From Candidatus Limnocylindrales bacterium (GTDB lineage Bacteria; Desulfobacterota; Binatia; UBA1149; CAITLU01): a stretch of 64,000 bases of DNA. Positions 46,307 through 55,245 of the stretch are shown here, piece after piece. Each line of letters opens with the position of its first letter. The first letter of the stretch is position 1. The position numbers and the translations under genes are program-made. The notes beneath the pieces are model-generated. The model was not told where the DNA came from, ran no database searches, and was given only the letters and a program-made list of their open reading frames with translations. The stretch lies in contig DASPNR010000002.1 in the NCBI GenBank assembly GCA_035626395.1, positions 374,501-438,500 of the forward strand. Direction: 5' to 3'.

Positions 46307-47254
46307 ATGCCCGAGGGACCCGAAGTGCGACGGTACGCCGACCTGCTGGCGGCCTCGCTCACCGGCAGCGCCATCCGCAAGGTCTCGGCGCGTACGCGTC
46401 AGGCACGCTCGTGGCTCGATGAGCACGGCGAGTCGCTGGACGGGCGGCGTCTGACGACCATCTGCTCGCGCGGCAAGCACCTGATCGGCTACATCGAGGG
46501 GAACGTCTACTTCCACTCGCACCTCATGATGTGGGGACGATGGCGCGTTGACCCGAGCGAGCCCGAGTTCGACCGCCGAGAGCGGGCGCGCATCGTCACG
46601 GAGGCGGGAACCGCGGTCCTGTCGTCAGCGCCCGTCTTCGAGATTGGAAGCGGCGACCCTTTCGAGAACGTCGAGCACCTTCGAAGCATCGGCCCCGACA
46701 TCCTTCCCTACGAAGGCATCGCAGCGTTCGATCGGGACGTGTTCCGCCGTCGCCTGCTGTCCCCCGCACACTGCCGCTACACCATCGGCGCGGCGCTCCT
46801 GGATCAGCAGCTGGTGGCCGGCATCGGCAACTATCTGCGCTGTGAAATCCTCTACTGCTGCGGCATCAACCCCTGGCGCACGGTCTCGGCGCTGAGCGAG
46901 CCGGAGATCGGATGCCTCTCGGCAACCATCCCGCTCCTGGCACGGCGCGCGTACGAGCGCAGCGGAACCACCGTCTCGGACGAAGAAAAGCAGCGTCTAG
47001 GCAGCGAGCCGGGGCTCGTCTATCAGGCGGGGCGCGAATACGGCACGCGCCACTACGTGTTTCGCAGGACCAATCTTCCGTGCCTGCGCTGCGGCAGCAC
47101 GATCCGTCAGCAGCGCCAGGTGACGCGCTTCGACGAAGAAGGCGAACACACGCGGATCACGTACTTCTGCCCGGACTGTCAGGGAGTGGACGTCGAACCG
47201 CGTGCGGCCGCGCGAGCTGCGAGGAGCTCGAGCGGCCGCCAGCGCCGCGCGTAA
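46307..47254 (+). CDS. Fpg/Nei-family DNA glycosylase (AP lyase)
   Basis: 315 residues. Base-excision repair enzyme. Mature N-terminus Pro-Glu (MPEGPEVRRYADLL) supplies the catalytic proline and glutamate, Lys is in RGKHLIGY, the H2TH region is LLDQQLVAGIGNYLRCEILYCCGINP, and the C-terminal zinc finger is CLRCGSTIRQ...YFCPDCQ. The balance between Fpg (oxidised purines) and Nei (oxidised pyrimidines) cannot be settled; the long insertion and VRRYADLL flavour lean to Nei-like. The ATG at 46307 is required because Pro must follow Met. It is convergent with the small gene at 47270, 15 nt apart. Confidence 0.92.
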   Translation: MPEGPEVRRYADLLAASLTGSAIRKVSARTRQARSWLDEHGESLDGRRLTTICSRGKHLIGYIEGNVYFHSHLMMWGRWRVDPSEPEFDRRERARIVTEAGTAVLSSAPVFEIGSGDPFENVEHLRSIGPDILPYEGIAAFDRDVFRRRLLSPAHCRYTIGAALLDQQLVAGIGNYLRCEILYCCGINPWRTVSALSEPEIGCLSATIPLLARRAYERSGTTVSDEEKQRLGSEPGLVYQAGREYGTRHYVFRRTNLPCLRCGSTIRQQRQVTRFDEEGEHTRITYFCPDCQGVDVEPRAAARAARSSSGRQRRA

Positions 47255-47269
47255 TCGTGGGGGAGGAAC

Positions 47270-47623
47270 TTACGCGCGAGCCCGGTAGGTGCGGCGAATT
47301 GCGGCTGCCGGCACCAGCGACGGCGCCAGATTCTTCTTCATGCGCGTGGCGCGCTCGAGCTTGCGCAGCCCTGCACGCATGTAGTCGGAATCGATTCCCA
47401 GGCTCGCGCAGATGCTCTCGAAGGAATACAGCCACTCGCAGTCGCGGCTGGCGAACCAGCGCGAGACCTCGAAGTAGCGCTTGCGGCGCTCGGGACTGCC
47501 GGAGTCGACGCCGAGCCGGAAGGTGGCGAGCGCCTCCTCCAGCACCGCAGCCATCAGCCGGTGCTCGGCCGTGGAATCGAGGTCCGAGTCGCTCGTCGCG
47601 TCGAAGGCCTCGGTGAAATTCAT
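47270..47623 (-). CDS. conserved small protein, possible nucleic-acid binder
   Basis: 117 residues, no signal peptide or membrane segment. N-terminal acidic helix (NFTEAFDATSDSDLDSTAEH), then RLMAAVLEEALATFRLG, a basic patch SPERRKRYFEVSRWFASRDC, and a helical FSFE-type segment YSFESICASLGIDSDYMRAG resembling a helix-turn-helix. From memory, similar short proteins recur in Deltaproteobacteria without assigned function. The ATG has GGGAGGT upstream, so the gene is very likely expressed. A transcription-factor role is only a guess. Confidence 0.75.
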   Translation of the reverse strand: MNFTEAFDATSDSDLDSTAEHRLMAAVLEEALATFRLGVDSGSPERRKRYFEVSRWFASRDCEWLYSFESICASLGIDSDYMRAGLRKLERATRMKKNLAPSLVPAAAIRRTYRARA

Positions 47624-47800
47624 GATCGCATGACCTCCCTTTGTCTGGATGCGCGCGACAACCCCGGTCGCGGCCCCTTCTCCAGATGCCGGATGATCCC
47701 ACACGGAGGTCGGCGCGTCACGGGGCAAAAGTCTTAAGAATTCTACAGATACGGCCGCCGTTGCGGCGTCTTGAAGCCACGCTCCTCCGACCCTAAGAGC

Positions 47801-48886
47801 GTGGTCGTGCCGGCGCAGGGACAATATGACCTCGACGAGATCCGGGCGCGGCTGCAGGCCTGGCTGGCCGCCGAGCTCGATGACGCCAGCGACGTTCGCG
47901 TCGGCGAGATCGGCGCGCCCGGCACGACCGGCTTTTCCAGCGAAACGATGCTTTTCGACGCTCGCTGGCGCCACGACGGCCGCGAGCACGAGCAGCGCTA
48001 CGTGCTTCGCACGCGGCCTACCGAGCATCCGGTGTTTCCGGACTACGATCTGTACGCGCAGTTCCGCTGCATGCAGATCGTCGGCGCCGTCAGCAGCGTG
48101 CCGGTTCCCAAGGTGCGCTGGTGGGAGCCCGACGAGTCGGTGCTGGGCCAGCCGTTCTACGTGATGGAGCACGTCGACGGGGAGGTGCCGAGCGACAATC
48201 CGCCCTACACCGTTGCCGGCTTTCTCGCCGACGCCTCGCCGCAGCAGCAGCGCGCGCTGTACACCGCCGAGATCGGTCTGCTCGAGCGCCTGCACGCCAT
48301 CGACTGGAAAACGGCCGGGTTCGACTTCCTGGATCGGCCGCAGTTCGGGCGTACCGGTTTCGAGCAGCAGCTCGGCTACTACCGGCACTTCCTTGCCTGG
48401 GCGGCGCAGGGCCGGCCGCAGCCGACGGTCGAAGCGGGGCTCGATTACCTCGAGCGGCATTGCCCCGCCGGCCGCGACATCGTCGTGCTGAACTGGGGCG
48501 ATGCGCGGCCTTCGAACATCATCGTGCGAGATTTCCAGCCGGTAGCGGTGCTGGATTGGGAGATGGCCACGCTCGGCCCGCCCGAAGTCGACGTGGCCTG
48601 GTTCCTCTATCTGAACCGCTTCCTGAGCGAAGGTGTCGGCGCTCCTCCCCTGCCCGGCTTTCTCGGCGAGGTCGAGACGGCCGAGTTGTACGCGTCGCTC
48701 AGCGGGCGACGGCTGCACGATCTCCACTACTACCAGGTCTGGGCCGGCGTGCGCTTCAGCATCATCTTCATCCGCATCATCCAGCGCATGGACAAGCAGG
48801 GAGTGCTGGTCCCGGGATGGACCGAGCAGAACAACATCTGCACGCAGTTCCTCGCCAGAGTCGGCGGGTTTCCGCAGCCGCGCTGA
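47801..48886 (+). CDS. APH/ACAD10-type phosphotransferase
   Basis: 361 residues with the GTG start at 47801; a TTG at 47771 would add ten residues. Protein-kinase-like fold: nucleotide-binding strand, YVLRTRPTE, YVMEHVDGEVP hinge, Brenner-type loop LNWGDARPSNIIV (the catalytic Asp is present, Trp replaces the usual His) and AVLDWEMATLGPPEVDVAWF with the metal Asp. These phosphotransferases often accompany acyl-CoA dehydrogenases in catabolism of hydroxylated or long-chain acyl compounds; antibiotic resistance is unlikely. No ACAD is adjacent here. The gap 47624-47800 upstream shows no clear promoter. Confidence 0.85.
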   Translation: MVVPAQGQYDLDEIRARLQAWLAAELDDASDVRVGEIGAPGTTGFSSETMLFDARWRHDGREHEQRYVLRTRPTEHPVFPDYDLYAQFRCMQIVGAVSSVPVPKVRWWEPDESVLGQPFYVMEHVDGEVPSDNPPYTVAGFLADASPQQQRALYTAEIGLLERLHAIDWKTAGFDFLDRPQFGRTGFEQQLGYYRHFLAWAAQGRPQPTVEAGLDYLERHCPAGRDIVVLNWGDARPSNIIVRDFQPVAVLDWEMATLGPPEVDVAWFLYLNRFLSEGVGAPPLPGFLGEVETAELYASLSGRRLHDLHYYQVWAGVRFSIIFIRIIQRMDKQGVLVPGWTEQNNICTQFLARVGGFPQPR

Positions 48887-48992
48887 TCATGATCGCTGCG
48901 CGTACGGTGCTGCCGCTGCTGCGTGAGCTGGCGCAACCGCCGTCGGAAGAGCTGTTCGAGGCGCGTGTGGAAGGCGGCGACTGACCCTTCCG

Positions 48993-49481
48993 CTACAGCG
49001 GATCCACCAGCGTCACCTCCATCGCCGGGAACTCCTCCAGCGGCATCGTCTCCACATCGCTGGCATCGGCGACTTCGACTTCGAAGCTGTCTTCGTCGAG
49101 GACGTCGCGGGAGCGGAAAACGCACCGAACCACGGCACTGGGCGTCGGAATGCCGTCGAGGCTGACGAGCCCGACCTTGACGCTTCTTGCGCCTGGATAA
49201 TTGGTGGCGGCAAGGCCGGCGGTCAACGCCTCGCAAATCACGCTGGCGCCGCGGCCGGCCCATCCTCCAGATTCCCCGAGGTAGCGGATCTCGAACTGAA
49301 GCGCTCCCACAAGCCCGACAGCGTCGACGACGCTGGCCGTGACCTCGTATGCAGGGGCACCCTGATCGTCGCCGTCGCTGTCATCGAACGAGCCACCCGA
49401 CCCATCGCCGCACCCGCCGGCCGAGAAGAGCAGAAGCGCAAGCGCGTACGGAAGGAGGAAACCGAAGGATCGCGTCGGCAT
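48993..49481 (-). CDS. putative lipoprotein, uncharacterised
   Basis: 162 residues. N-terminal signal PYALALLLFSAGGC with a lipobox-like AGGC, then a Gly/Asp/Ser-rich linker (DGSGGSFDDSDGDD) typical of a surface-tethered protein. The remainder looks like a beta-sandwich with no family I recognise: YEVTASVVDAVGLVGALQFE, then VRCVFRSRDVLDEDSFEVEV. GAGG precedes the ATG. It lies downstream of pheA on the same strand, 143 nt away, and is convergent with the phosphotransferase gene. Confidence 0.7.
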   Translation of the reverse strand: MPTRSFGFLLPYALALLLFSAGGCGDGSGGSFDDSDGDDQGAPAYEVTASVVDAVGLVGALQFEIRYLGESGGWAGRGASVICEALTAGLAATNYPGARSVKVGLVSLDGIPTPSAVVRCVFRSRDVLDEDSFEVEVADASDVETMPLEEFPAMEVTLVDPL

Positions 49482-49624
49482 TGAGGACCTCGCCCGTCTG
49501 GGCACGTGCAGGGAATTGGATGAGCAGCATGATCGTGACGAGGGCGCATGCTCGGCGTGGCCCAACGTTCATGCAAGAGCGGCCATGGTCGCGGCAGTGG
49601 CGAGCCTCACCGACGGCAGAGCCG

Positions 49625-50704
49625 TCACGTCGCCACCGGATACGATCCCAGCACCTTGACCGACAGCGCGATGCGCTCCAGCGACGCGAGCGCCTTGGCC
49701 ACCGGCTCCTCGCTTGCGTGCCCGCTGACGTCGACGAAGAAGCGATACTCCCAGGAGCGTCCCACCAGCGGCCGCGACTCGATCATCGACAGGTTGACCT
49801 TGTTGCGAGCGAACTGGCGGATGATGCGCTCCAGGATGCCTACCCGATCCTTGACGGTGACGACCAGCGAGGTGCGGTCGCGGCCGGTGGGCTTGGTCTT
49901 CTGGTCCGCGCCTATGACGAGGAAACGCGTGACGTTGGAGGCGTTGTCCTGGATCGACCGCGCAACCGTCTTCAGGCCGTTGAGCTCGCATGCCAGGCGG
50001 CTTCCGATGGCGCCGGTGCCGCGCTCGGTGGCAGCCAGCCTGGCGGCCGCGGCCGTGCTGGCCACCGGCAGCAGCTCCACTCCCGGAAAGTTCTCGGCCA
50101 GATAGCGGCGGCACTGCGCCAGCCCTTGCGGATGCGACGCGATGCGCTGGAGCTTCCTGCGCTCGCCGTCACGGGACATCAGGTAGTGGTCGATCTTGAG
50201 CACAACCTCGGCCAGGATCTTCGCGCTCGTCTCGGCCAGCGCGTCCAGCGTCGGCGTCACCGCTCCTTCGGTGGTGTTCTCGACCGGCACGATGCCGAAT
50301 GAGGCTCGTTCGGTTTCCACCGCCGCGAAGATCTCGGCGATCGTCTCGCACGGATCGAACACGGCGCTGCTGCCGAACTGCTTGACCGCCGCTTCGTGCG
50401 TGTAGGTCCCGGCCGGGCCGAGATAGGCCACGGTCGTCTGACGCTGCAGCGCACGGCATGCGGAGATGAGCTCGCGAAACACCGCCTCGACGGCGTCGTC
50501 GCGAAGGGGGCCCGGATTGGCCTTGCGGATGCCGGTGAGCACCTGCTTCTCGCGCCCGACGTCGAGGACGCCGCGGTCGCTCTGGTTCTTGGCCTCGCCG
50601 ACGGCCACGCACAGCCGGGCGCGCTCGGCGATCAGCTCCAGCAGCCTCCGGTCGATCTTGTCGATGGCCGCGCGCAGCTCGGTCAGGCTCTTTCGTGATG
50701 GCAC
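49625..50704 (-). CDS. pheA: bifunctional chorismate mutase / prephenate dehydratase
   Basis: 359 residues. N-terminal AroQ chorismate mutase (LRAAIDKIDRRLLELIAERA), then prephenate dehydratase (VAYLGPAGTYTHEAA, VPVENTTEGAVTPTLDAL), then an ACT domain with ESRPLVGRSWEYRFFVD, the phenylalanine-binding ESRP motif. It makes phenylpyruvate for phenylalanine and is feedback inhibited in relatives. GTG start with GGAG 7 nt upstream. In related genomes hisC follows directly; here a 7-kb block intervenes. miaA precedes it by 67 nt. Confidence 0.96.
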   Translation of the reverse strand: MPSRKSLTELRAAIDKIDRRLLELIAERARLCVAVGEAKNQSDRGVLDVGREKQVLTGIRKANPGPLRDDAVEAVFRELISACRALQRQTTVAYLGPAGTYTHEAAVKQFGSSAVFDPCETIAEIFAAVETERASFGIVPVENTTEGAVTPTLDALAETSAKILAEVVLKIDHYLMSRDGERRKLQRIASHPQGLAQCRRYLAENFPGVELLPVASTAAAARLAATERGTGAIGSRLACELNGLKTVARSIQDNASNVTRFLVIGADQKTKPTGRDRTSLVVTVKDRVGILERIIRQFARNKVNLSMIESRPLVGRSWEYRFFVDVSGHASEEPVAKALASLERIALSVKVLGSYPVAT

Positions 50705-50771
50705 CGATGTCTCCGGAACGCCGCGCGATGCGAGTGCAGCCAGCGGCGGTCCTGCTGCTTACCACCATTCC

Positions 50772-51698
50772 TCATGCATCGGAAAAGAACTGCGCCGCAT
50801 GATGGAGCGCATCGGGCACCGCCCGCGCGCCGACGGGCGTGGTCGATGCCTGGCCCCGCAGCCACGTGCGCTGGCGCTTGGCGTACTGCGAGGTGGCGCT
50901 GGCGACGGCATGGACCAGGTCCCTGGCGGCCAGCTTGCCGTCGAGCACCATCGCGGCCTGGCGGTAGCCGATGGCATCGAAGGCGCGCGCGCCGGCACCG
51001 AAGCGCACGCGCAAGCCCGCCAGCTCCTCGACCAGCCCCTGCGCGACCATGTCGGCGGCGCGAGCGTAGATCCGCTGCGCCAGCTCGCCGCGATCGATGC
51101 GCACCTCCAGCATCAGCGTCTCGAACGGTCGCTCGCCCAGCGCGTGCTCGGCGTGGTGCGCGGACAAAGGACGGCCGGTGGCCTCGTAGACCTCCAGCGC
51201 GCGCACCAGGCGCACCACGTCGTTGCCGTGGATGCGCGCGGCCGAGGCCGGATCGACGATGGCCAGCCGCTCGCGCAGAGCGCCGGGACGGCGCCGTTCC
51301 TGCTCTTCGAGCCGTGCGCGCAGTTCCGGATTCGCGCTGGGGCCGGCGAACAGCCCGCGTGTCAGGCTGCGCAGATAGAGCCCGGTCCCGCCGCAGACGA
51401 TCACGCGGCGGCCGCGCGAGTGGCTGGCGGCGATCGCCTCCATCGCCTGCGCCCGCCATGCCGACACGTCGAAGCTCTGATCGGGATCGACCACGTCGAT
51501 CATGTGGTGCGCGACGCGCGCGCGCAGGTCGGGCTCGGGCTTGGCGGTGCCGATGTCCATGTAGCGGTAGACCTGGCGCGAGTCGGCGCCGACGATCTCG
51601 GCGCCAAGCTTCTCGGCCAGCGTCACGGCCAGCGCGCTCTTTCCCGAGGCGGTGGCTCCGGCAACGAGCAGTACGCGCTGTGGCAGCGGGCCTGGCAC
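50772..51698 (-). CDS. miaA: tRNA dimethylallyltransferase
   Basis: 308 residues. Adds the isopentenyl group to A37 of tRNAs reading U-initial codons. P-loop GATASGKSALAV, then ADSRQVYRYMDIGTAKP, HHMIDVVDPDQSFDV, VIVCGGTGLYLRSL and NDVVRLVRALEVYEATG. The GTG start at 51698 lies 5 nt after the mutL stop, with GAGG formed across that stop. mutL-miaA is a common pair. Confidence 0.95.
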   Translation of the reverse strand: MPGPLPQRVLLVAGATASGKSALAVTLAEKLGAEIVGADSRQVYRYMDIGTAKPEPDLRARVAHHMIDVVDPDQSFDVSAWRAQAMEAIAASHSRGRRVIVCGGTGLYLRSLTRGLFAGPSANPELRARLEEQERRRPGALRERLAIVDPASAARIHGNDVVRLVRALEVYEATGRPLSAHHAEHALGERPFETLMLEVRIDRGELAQRIYARAADMVAQGLVEELAGLRVRFGAGARAFDAIGYRQAAMVLDGKLAARDLVHAVASATSQYAKRQRTWLRGQASTTPVGARAVPDALHHAAQFFSDA

Positions 51699-51703
51699 GC
51701 GCC

Positions 51704-53629
51704 TCAGCGGCCGAACATGCGCTCGATCTGCGCGCGCGTCAGCGTGCGCGCCACGGGACGCCCGTGCGGACAGGTGGAGTGGTAGGAGACGGTGGCCATC
51801 TCGCGCAGAAGCGCGCGCGCGGCGGCCAGATCCAGGTGCTTGCCCACGCGCACGGCCGAATGGCATGCGACGCTCGCCATGACTTTCTCGGCGACACGCT
51901 CGGCGCTGGCGATCCCGCGCGAGCGTGCCAGGTCGGCGGCCAGTGCTTCGACCAGCGGCTCGACGGCAATGCCGGCCGCCACGGCCGGCAGCGCGCGCAC
52001 CAGCACCTCGTCGTCGCCGAACTCGTCGATCTCCCAGCCCAGCGCCAGCAGCGAATCGCGCTCGCGCTGGAGGTCCTGCACGGCGGCGGCGCCCACGCGC
52101 ACGGTGACCGGCAGCAGCAGAGGCTGGCGCGCGACCTGCCGCTCGCCGAACGCCTGCATGAGCCGTTCGAACAGCGCGCGCTCGTGCGCGGCATGCTGAT
52201 CCACCAGCACCACCTCGCCTCCGCCCTGGCAGACGAGGTAGCCGTCGAGCACCTGCCCGATGATCTGGAAGCGTCCAAGCGCCTCGTCCGATGTATCGCT
52301 GCCGAGGTCGAGAGAGACCTGGTCTTGCGGCGTGGGCGCCGGCGGCATCGAGGGTGCGGCCGAAACGTACCCGGGTATGGCCGTCTCGTAGACGGCCTCC
52401 GGCACCGGCGTCGCATCCGCGGGCATTGCAGCCGCGGCCGTCGTCTCGTCGCGTGAGGCGGAGGCGCCGGGCTGCACGAGCGTTCCCGCTGGCCCGGCGT
52501 GTCGTTGGTACGCCGCGCTGCCACTGGCGCTGCCACCGCCCTGCTCGCGCTGCCACGTGCGCTGCTGCGGGACCGCGCGGCGCCGCAGCGCCTCCTCGGC
52601 GCTCAGTCCCCAGCGTCCGAGCGGGCTGGCCGAGCGGCGAAGCGTGTCGCGCACGGCTTCGGCAACGAACCGATGGACGGCGTCGGGCTCGGCAAAGCGA
52701 ACCTCGAGCTTGGCCGGATGCACGTTGACGTCGACCGATCCCGGCTGGCAATCCAGGAACAGCGCCACGGCGGGAAAGCGCCCGCGCAGCAGATGGGTCT
52801 GGTAGCCTTCGAGGACGGCGCGATACAGCAGACGATCGCGCACCCAGCGCCGGCCCACGAACAGCGCCATGCGCCGCGACGAGCCGTGCGCCTCGCCGGG
52901 TGCGCTGACATAGCCGGTGAGCTGGAGGCTGCCGTAGCGCGCGTCCACCTCGAGAAGACTGGCGGCGACGTCGCGGCCGAGCACCTGCCGCATGCGCGCC
53001 GCACCGTCGGCCACCGGCGCGGCGTCGAGCACGATGCGACCCGACACCACCAGCGTGAAATGCACGGCCGGAGACGCCAGCGCGAAGCGCCGAACGACAT
53101 CGCCCACCATGGCGGCCTCGGCCGCGGGCGACTTGAGGAACTTGCGCCGCGCCGGCACCGAAGCGAACAGGTCGCGCACTTCGATGCTGGTGCCGGGCCG
53201 AGCCGCAGCGGCACTGCGCTCGATGATGCGGCCGCCGCTGGCCAGGACGCGCACGGCTGAGTTCGCGCCGCGGGTGGAGGTGACGATCTCGACGTCGCTG
53301 GCCGAGGCGATGCTGGCCAGTGCCTCGCCGCGAAAGCCGAACGTGGCCACCGCCTCCAGCTCCTCGAGCGTGCGGATCTTGCTCGTGGCATGGCGGCGCA
53401 GCGCCAGCTCGATCTGCTCTTCTTCGATGCCGCAGCCGTCGTCGGCCACGAGTATGCGCAGCGCAGGCTTGTCGTCGTAGTCGATGCGGATGCGGCGCGC
53501 GCCCGCATCGATTGAGTTCTCGACAAGCTCCTTGACGACCGAGGCCGGTCGCTCGACGACTTCGCCGGCAGCGATGCCCGCCACGACCGAATCGTCGAGC
53601 AGCGCGATGCGAGGGGCGGCGTCAGCCAA
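51704..53629 (-). CDS. mutL: DNA mismatch repair protein MutL (endonuclease type)
   Basis: 641 residues. GHKL ATPase domain with ERPASVVKELVENSIDAGA, VADDGCGIEEEQ and ATFGFRGEALASIASAS; a Pro/Ala linker; and a C-terminal domain carrying the nicking-endonuclease motif DQHAAHERALFE (DQHAx2Ex4E), ACHSAV and CPHGRP. So this MutL should nick DNA itself, as expected where MutH is absent. The start is uncertain: TTG 53629 places the family N-terminus correctly and overlaps the pgi end by 8 nt; ATG 53680 is the alternative. Confidence 0.95.
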   Translation of the reverse strand: MADAAPRIALLDDSVVAGIAAGEVVERPASVVKELVENSIDAGARRIRIDYDDKPALRILVADDGCGIEEEQIELALRRHATSKIRTLEELEAVATFGFRGEALASIASASDVEIVTSTRGANSAVRVLASGGRIIERSAAAARPGTSIEVRDLFASVPARRKFLKSPAAEAAMVGDVVRRFALASPAVHFTLVVSGRIVLDAAPVADGAARMRQVLGRDVAASLLEVDARYGSLQLTGYVSAPGEAHGSSRRMALFVGRRWVRDRLLYRAVLEGYQTHLLRGRFPAVALFLDCQPGSVDVNVHPAKLEVRFAEPDAVHRFVAEAVRDTLRRSASPLGRWGLSAEEALRRRAVPQQRTWQREQGGGSASGSAAYQRHAGPAGTLVQPGASASRDETTAAAAMPADATPVPEAVYETAIPGYVSAAPSMPPAPTPQDQVSLDLGSDTSDEALGRFQIIGQVLDGYLVCQGGGEVVLVDQHAAHERALFERLMQAFGERQVARQPLLLPVTVRVGAAAVQDLQRERDSLLALGWEIDEFGDDEVLVRALPAVAAGIAVEPLVEALAADLARSRGIASAERVAEKVMASVACHSAVRVGKHLDLAAARALLREMATVSYHSTCPHGRPVARTLTRAQIERMFGR

Positions 53630-55022
53630 GGACGAGCTCGTCCTTCTTGCGCTGCAACATGGCGCGCACGCGCTCGGCATCGGCCGCGTAGCCTTGCCGG
53701 CCCGCCATCGCGAAGGTCAGCCGCTTGCCGGCCTCGACGCCGGGCTGGTCGAGCGGATCGATGTTGAGCAGCGCCCCCGCCACCAGCGTCTGGACCTCGA
53801 ACATGTACAAGAGGTAGCCGAGCGCGGCCTCGTCGACGCGCTCGAGCTCGATGAGGCTCGTCATCCGGCCGGCTTCGGCCAGGGCCAGCTCGGTGGCGCG
53901 CTGCTCCATGTTCAGCAGCTCGCCGAGCGTGTGGCCGGACAGATAGTCGAGCTCCTCGAGGCCGTACGGCGACGCAGGGATGGGCACGTCCTGATGCGGC
54001 TGCACAACGCGCACGAACGTGACGACCTTGTCGCGCGGCCCCTCCACGTACAGCTGCACCTGCGAGTGCTGATCGGTGGCGCCGAGCGCGCGTACCGGCG
54101 TCTGCCCTACCTCGACGACGGCGCCGTCGAGCGCGCGCGCCTTGCCGAGGCTCTCGGCCCACAGCTGCGCATACCATTCCGCGAGACGCAGCAGCGAGTC
54201 GTTGTACGGCATCAGCACGTGAATGTTGCAGCCGCGCTCGCGCAGCGCCAGGAACAGCAGGCCGGCGTGCAGGGCGGCAGGGTTGTGCCACGGGTCCTGC
54301 TGCGAGCAGAAGGTGTCGGCGTGCTGCGCTCCCTCGCACAGGGCTTGGATGTCGATACCCGCGGCGGCGATCGGAAGCAGGCCAACGGCGGTCAGAACGG
54401 AGAAGCGGCCGCCGACGCCCGGCGGCACCGGCAGCGAACGCAGGGCTTCGCTGTCCGCGAGAGCGCGAAGCGGACCACGCTCGGGATCGGTGGTGATGAC
54501 CACGTGGCGCTGCCAGGCGCGCTCGCCCACCGCGGCGATCAGCCATTGGCGCACGATGAGCAGCTGCGCGAGCGTTTCGGCCGTGCCTCCCGACTTGGAG
54601 ATGACGTCGACGGCGGTGCGCTCGGGGTTCAGCGACGCCAGCAGCGTTGCGAACGAGTCGGGATCGACGTTGTCGGCAACGTGCACGCGCAGGCCGCGTG
54701 CGCGCCGTGCCGGCGCGATCGCATCCAGAACGGCTTTGGTGCCGAGAGCCGATCCGCCGATGCCGAGCACCAGCAGATCGTCGAACTCGGCGATCAGGTC
54801 ACCGGCCAGGCTGCGGCACTGGGCGATGGCCTGTTCGTCGTAGGGCAGATCGTAGAACGCGAGCTCGCCGGAACGGCGGCGCACTTCGAGCCCTTCCAGG
54901 ACGGTGGCGAGACGGGGAATGACGAGCTCGAGATCGCTGCTGGCGATGCCGCCTCTGCCGATCATGTGCGAAAAGAAACCGTTGACGTCGAGCCGGACGG
55001 GACGAGTGGCGCTCGCGTGCAT
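53622..55022 (-). CDS. pgi: glucose-6-phosphate isomerase (short bacterial type)
   Basis: 466 residues. Interconverts glucose 6-phosphate and fructose 6-phosphate. Motifs LLVLGIGGSALGTKAVLDAI, VISKSGGTAETLAQLL, VPPGVGGRFSVLTAVGLLP, LGATDQHSQVQLYVEGP and the final catalytic Lys in GVEAGKRLTF. The type is the ~450-residue form seen in Gram-positives and some Deltaproteobacteria. ATG 55022 has no strong ribosome site; a GTG five codons upstream is possible. First gene of pgi-mutL-miaA-pheA. Confidence 0.95.
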   Translation of the reverse strand: MHASATRPVRLDVNGFFSHMIGRGGIASSDLELVIPRLATVLEGLEVRRRSGELAFYDLPYDEQAIAQCRSLAGDLIAEFDDLLVLGIGGSALGTKAVLDAIAPARRARGLRVHVADNVDPDSFATLLASLNPERTAVDVISKSGGTAETLAQLLIVRQWLIAAVGERAWQRHVVITTDPERGPLRALADSEALRSLPVPPGVGGRFSVLTAVGLLPIAAAGIDIQALCEGAQHADTFCSQQDPWHNPAALHAGLLFLALRERGCNIHVLMPYNDSLLRLAEWYAQLWAESLGKARALDGAVVEVGQTPVRALGATDQHSQVQLYVEGPRDKVVTFVRVVQPHQDVPIPASPYGLEELDYLSGHTLGELLNMEQRATELALAEAGRMTSLIELERVDEAALGYLLYMFEVQTLVAGALLNIDPLDQPGVEAGKRLTFAMAGRQGYAADAERVRAMLQRKKDELVLG

Positions 55023-55245
55023 AGGCGCGCTTAACACCCGTCCCGTGCCGGTTCCAGCATGTGGCGCCGCGTATCCGCCATGCCACGGGGCGCGTGACGT
55101 GCCGTCTTTTCCGGCAGCGCTGCTGCGCCGTTTGCGCGATCCTCATCCCGCGCGGGGGCCAATTGGCGAATTGCGAAGCCTGCGCCTGCGTCTCAATAAA
55201 GATCGTGCGGACGCGAGTCCGAGCGGCACGATCCGGAGGTGCCCG

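Noticed and set aside
48890-48984. 31-codon open frame after the phosphotransferase gene (ATG 3 nt after its stop)
   Set aside because: Too short, no family resemblance and no clear ribosome binding site; probably chance in GC-rich DNA.
55171-55200. TTGCGA-18 nt-AATAAA promoter in front of paralogue 1
   Set aside because: Four of six matches in each box is too weak to list as a feature; kept only as a remark.
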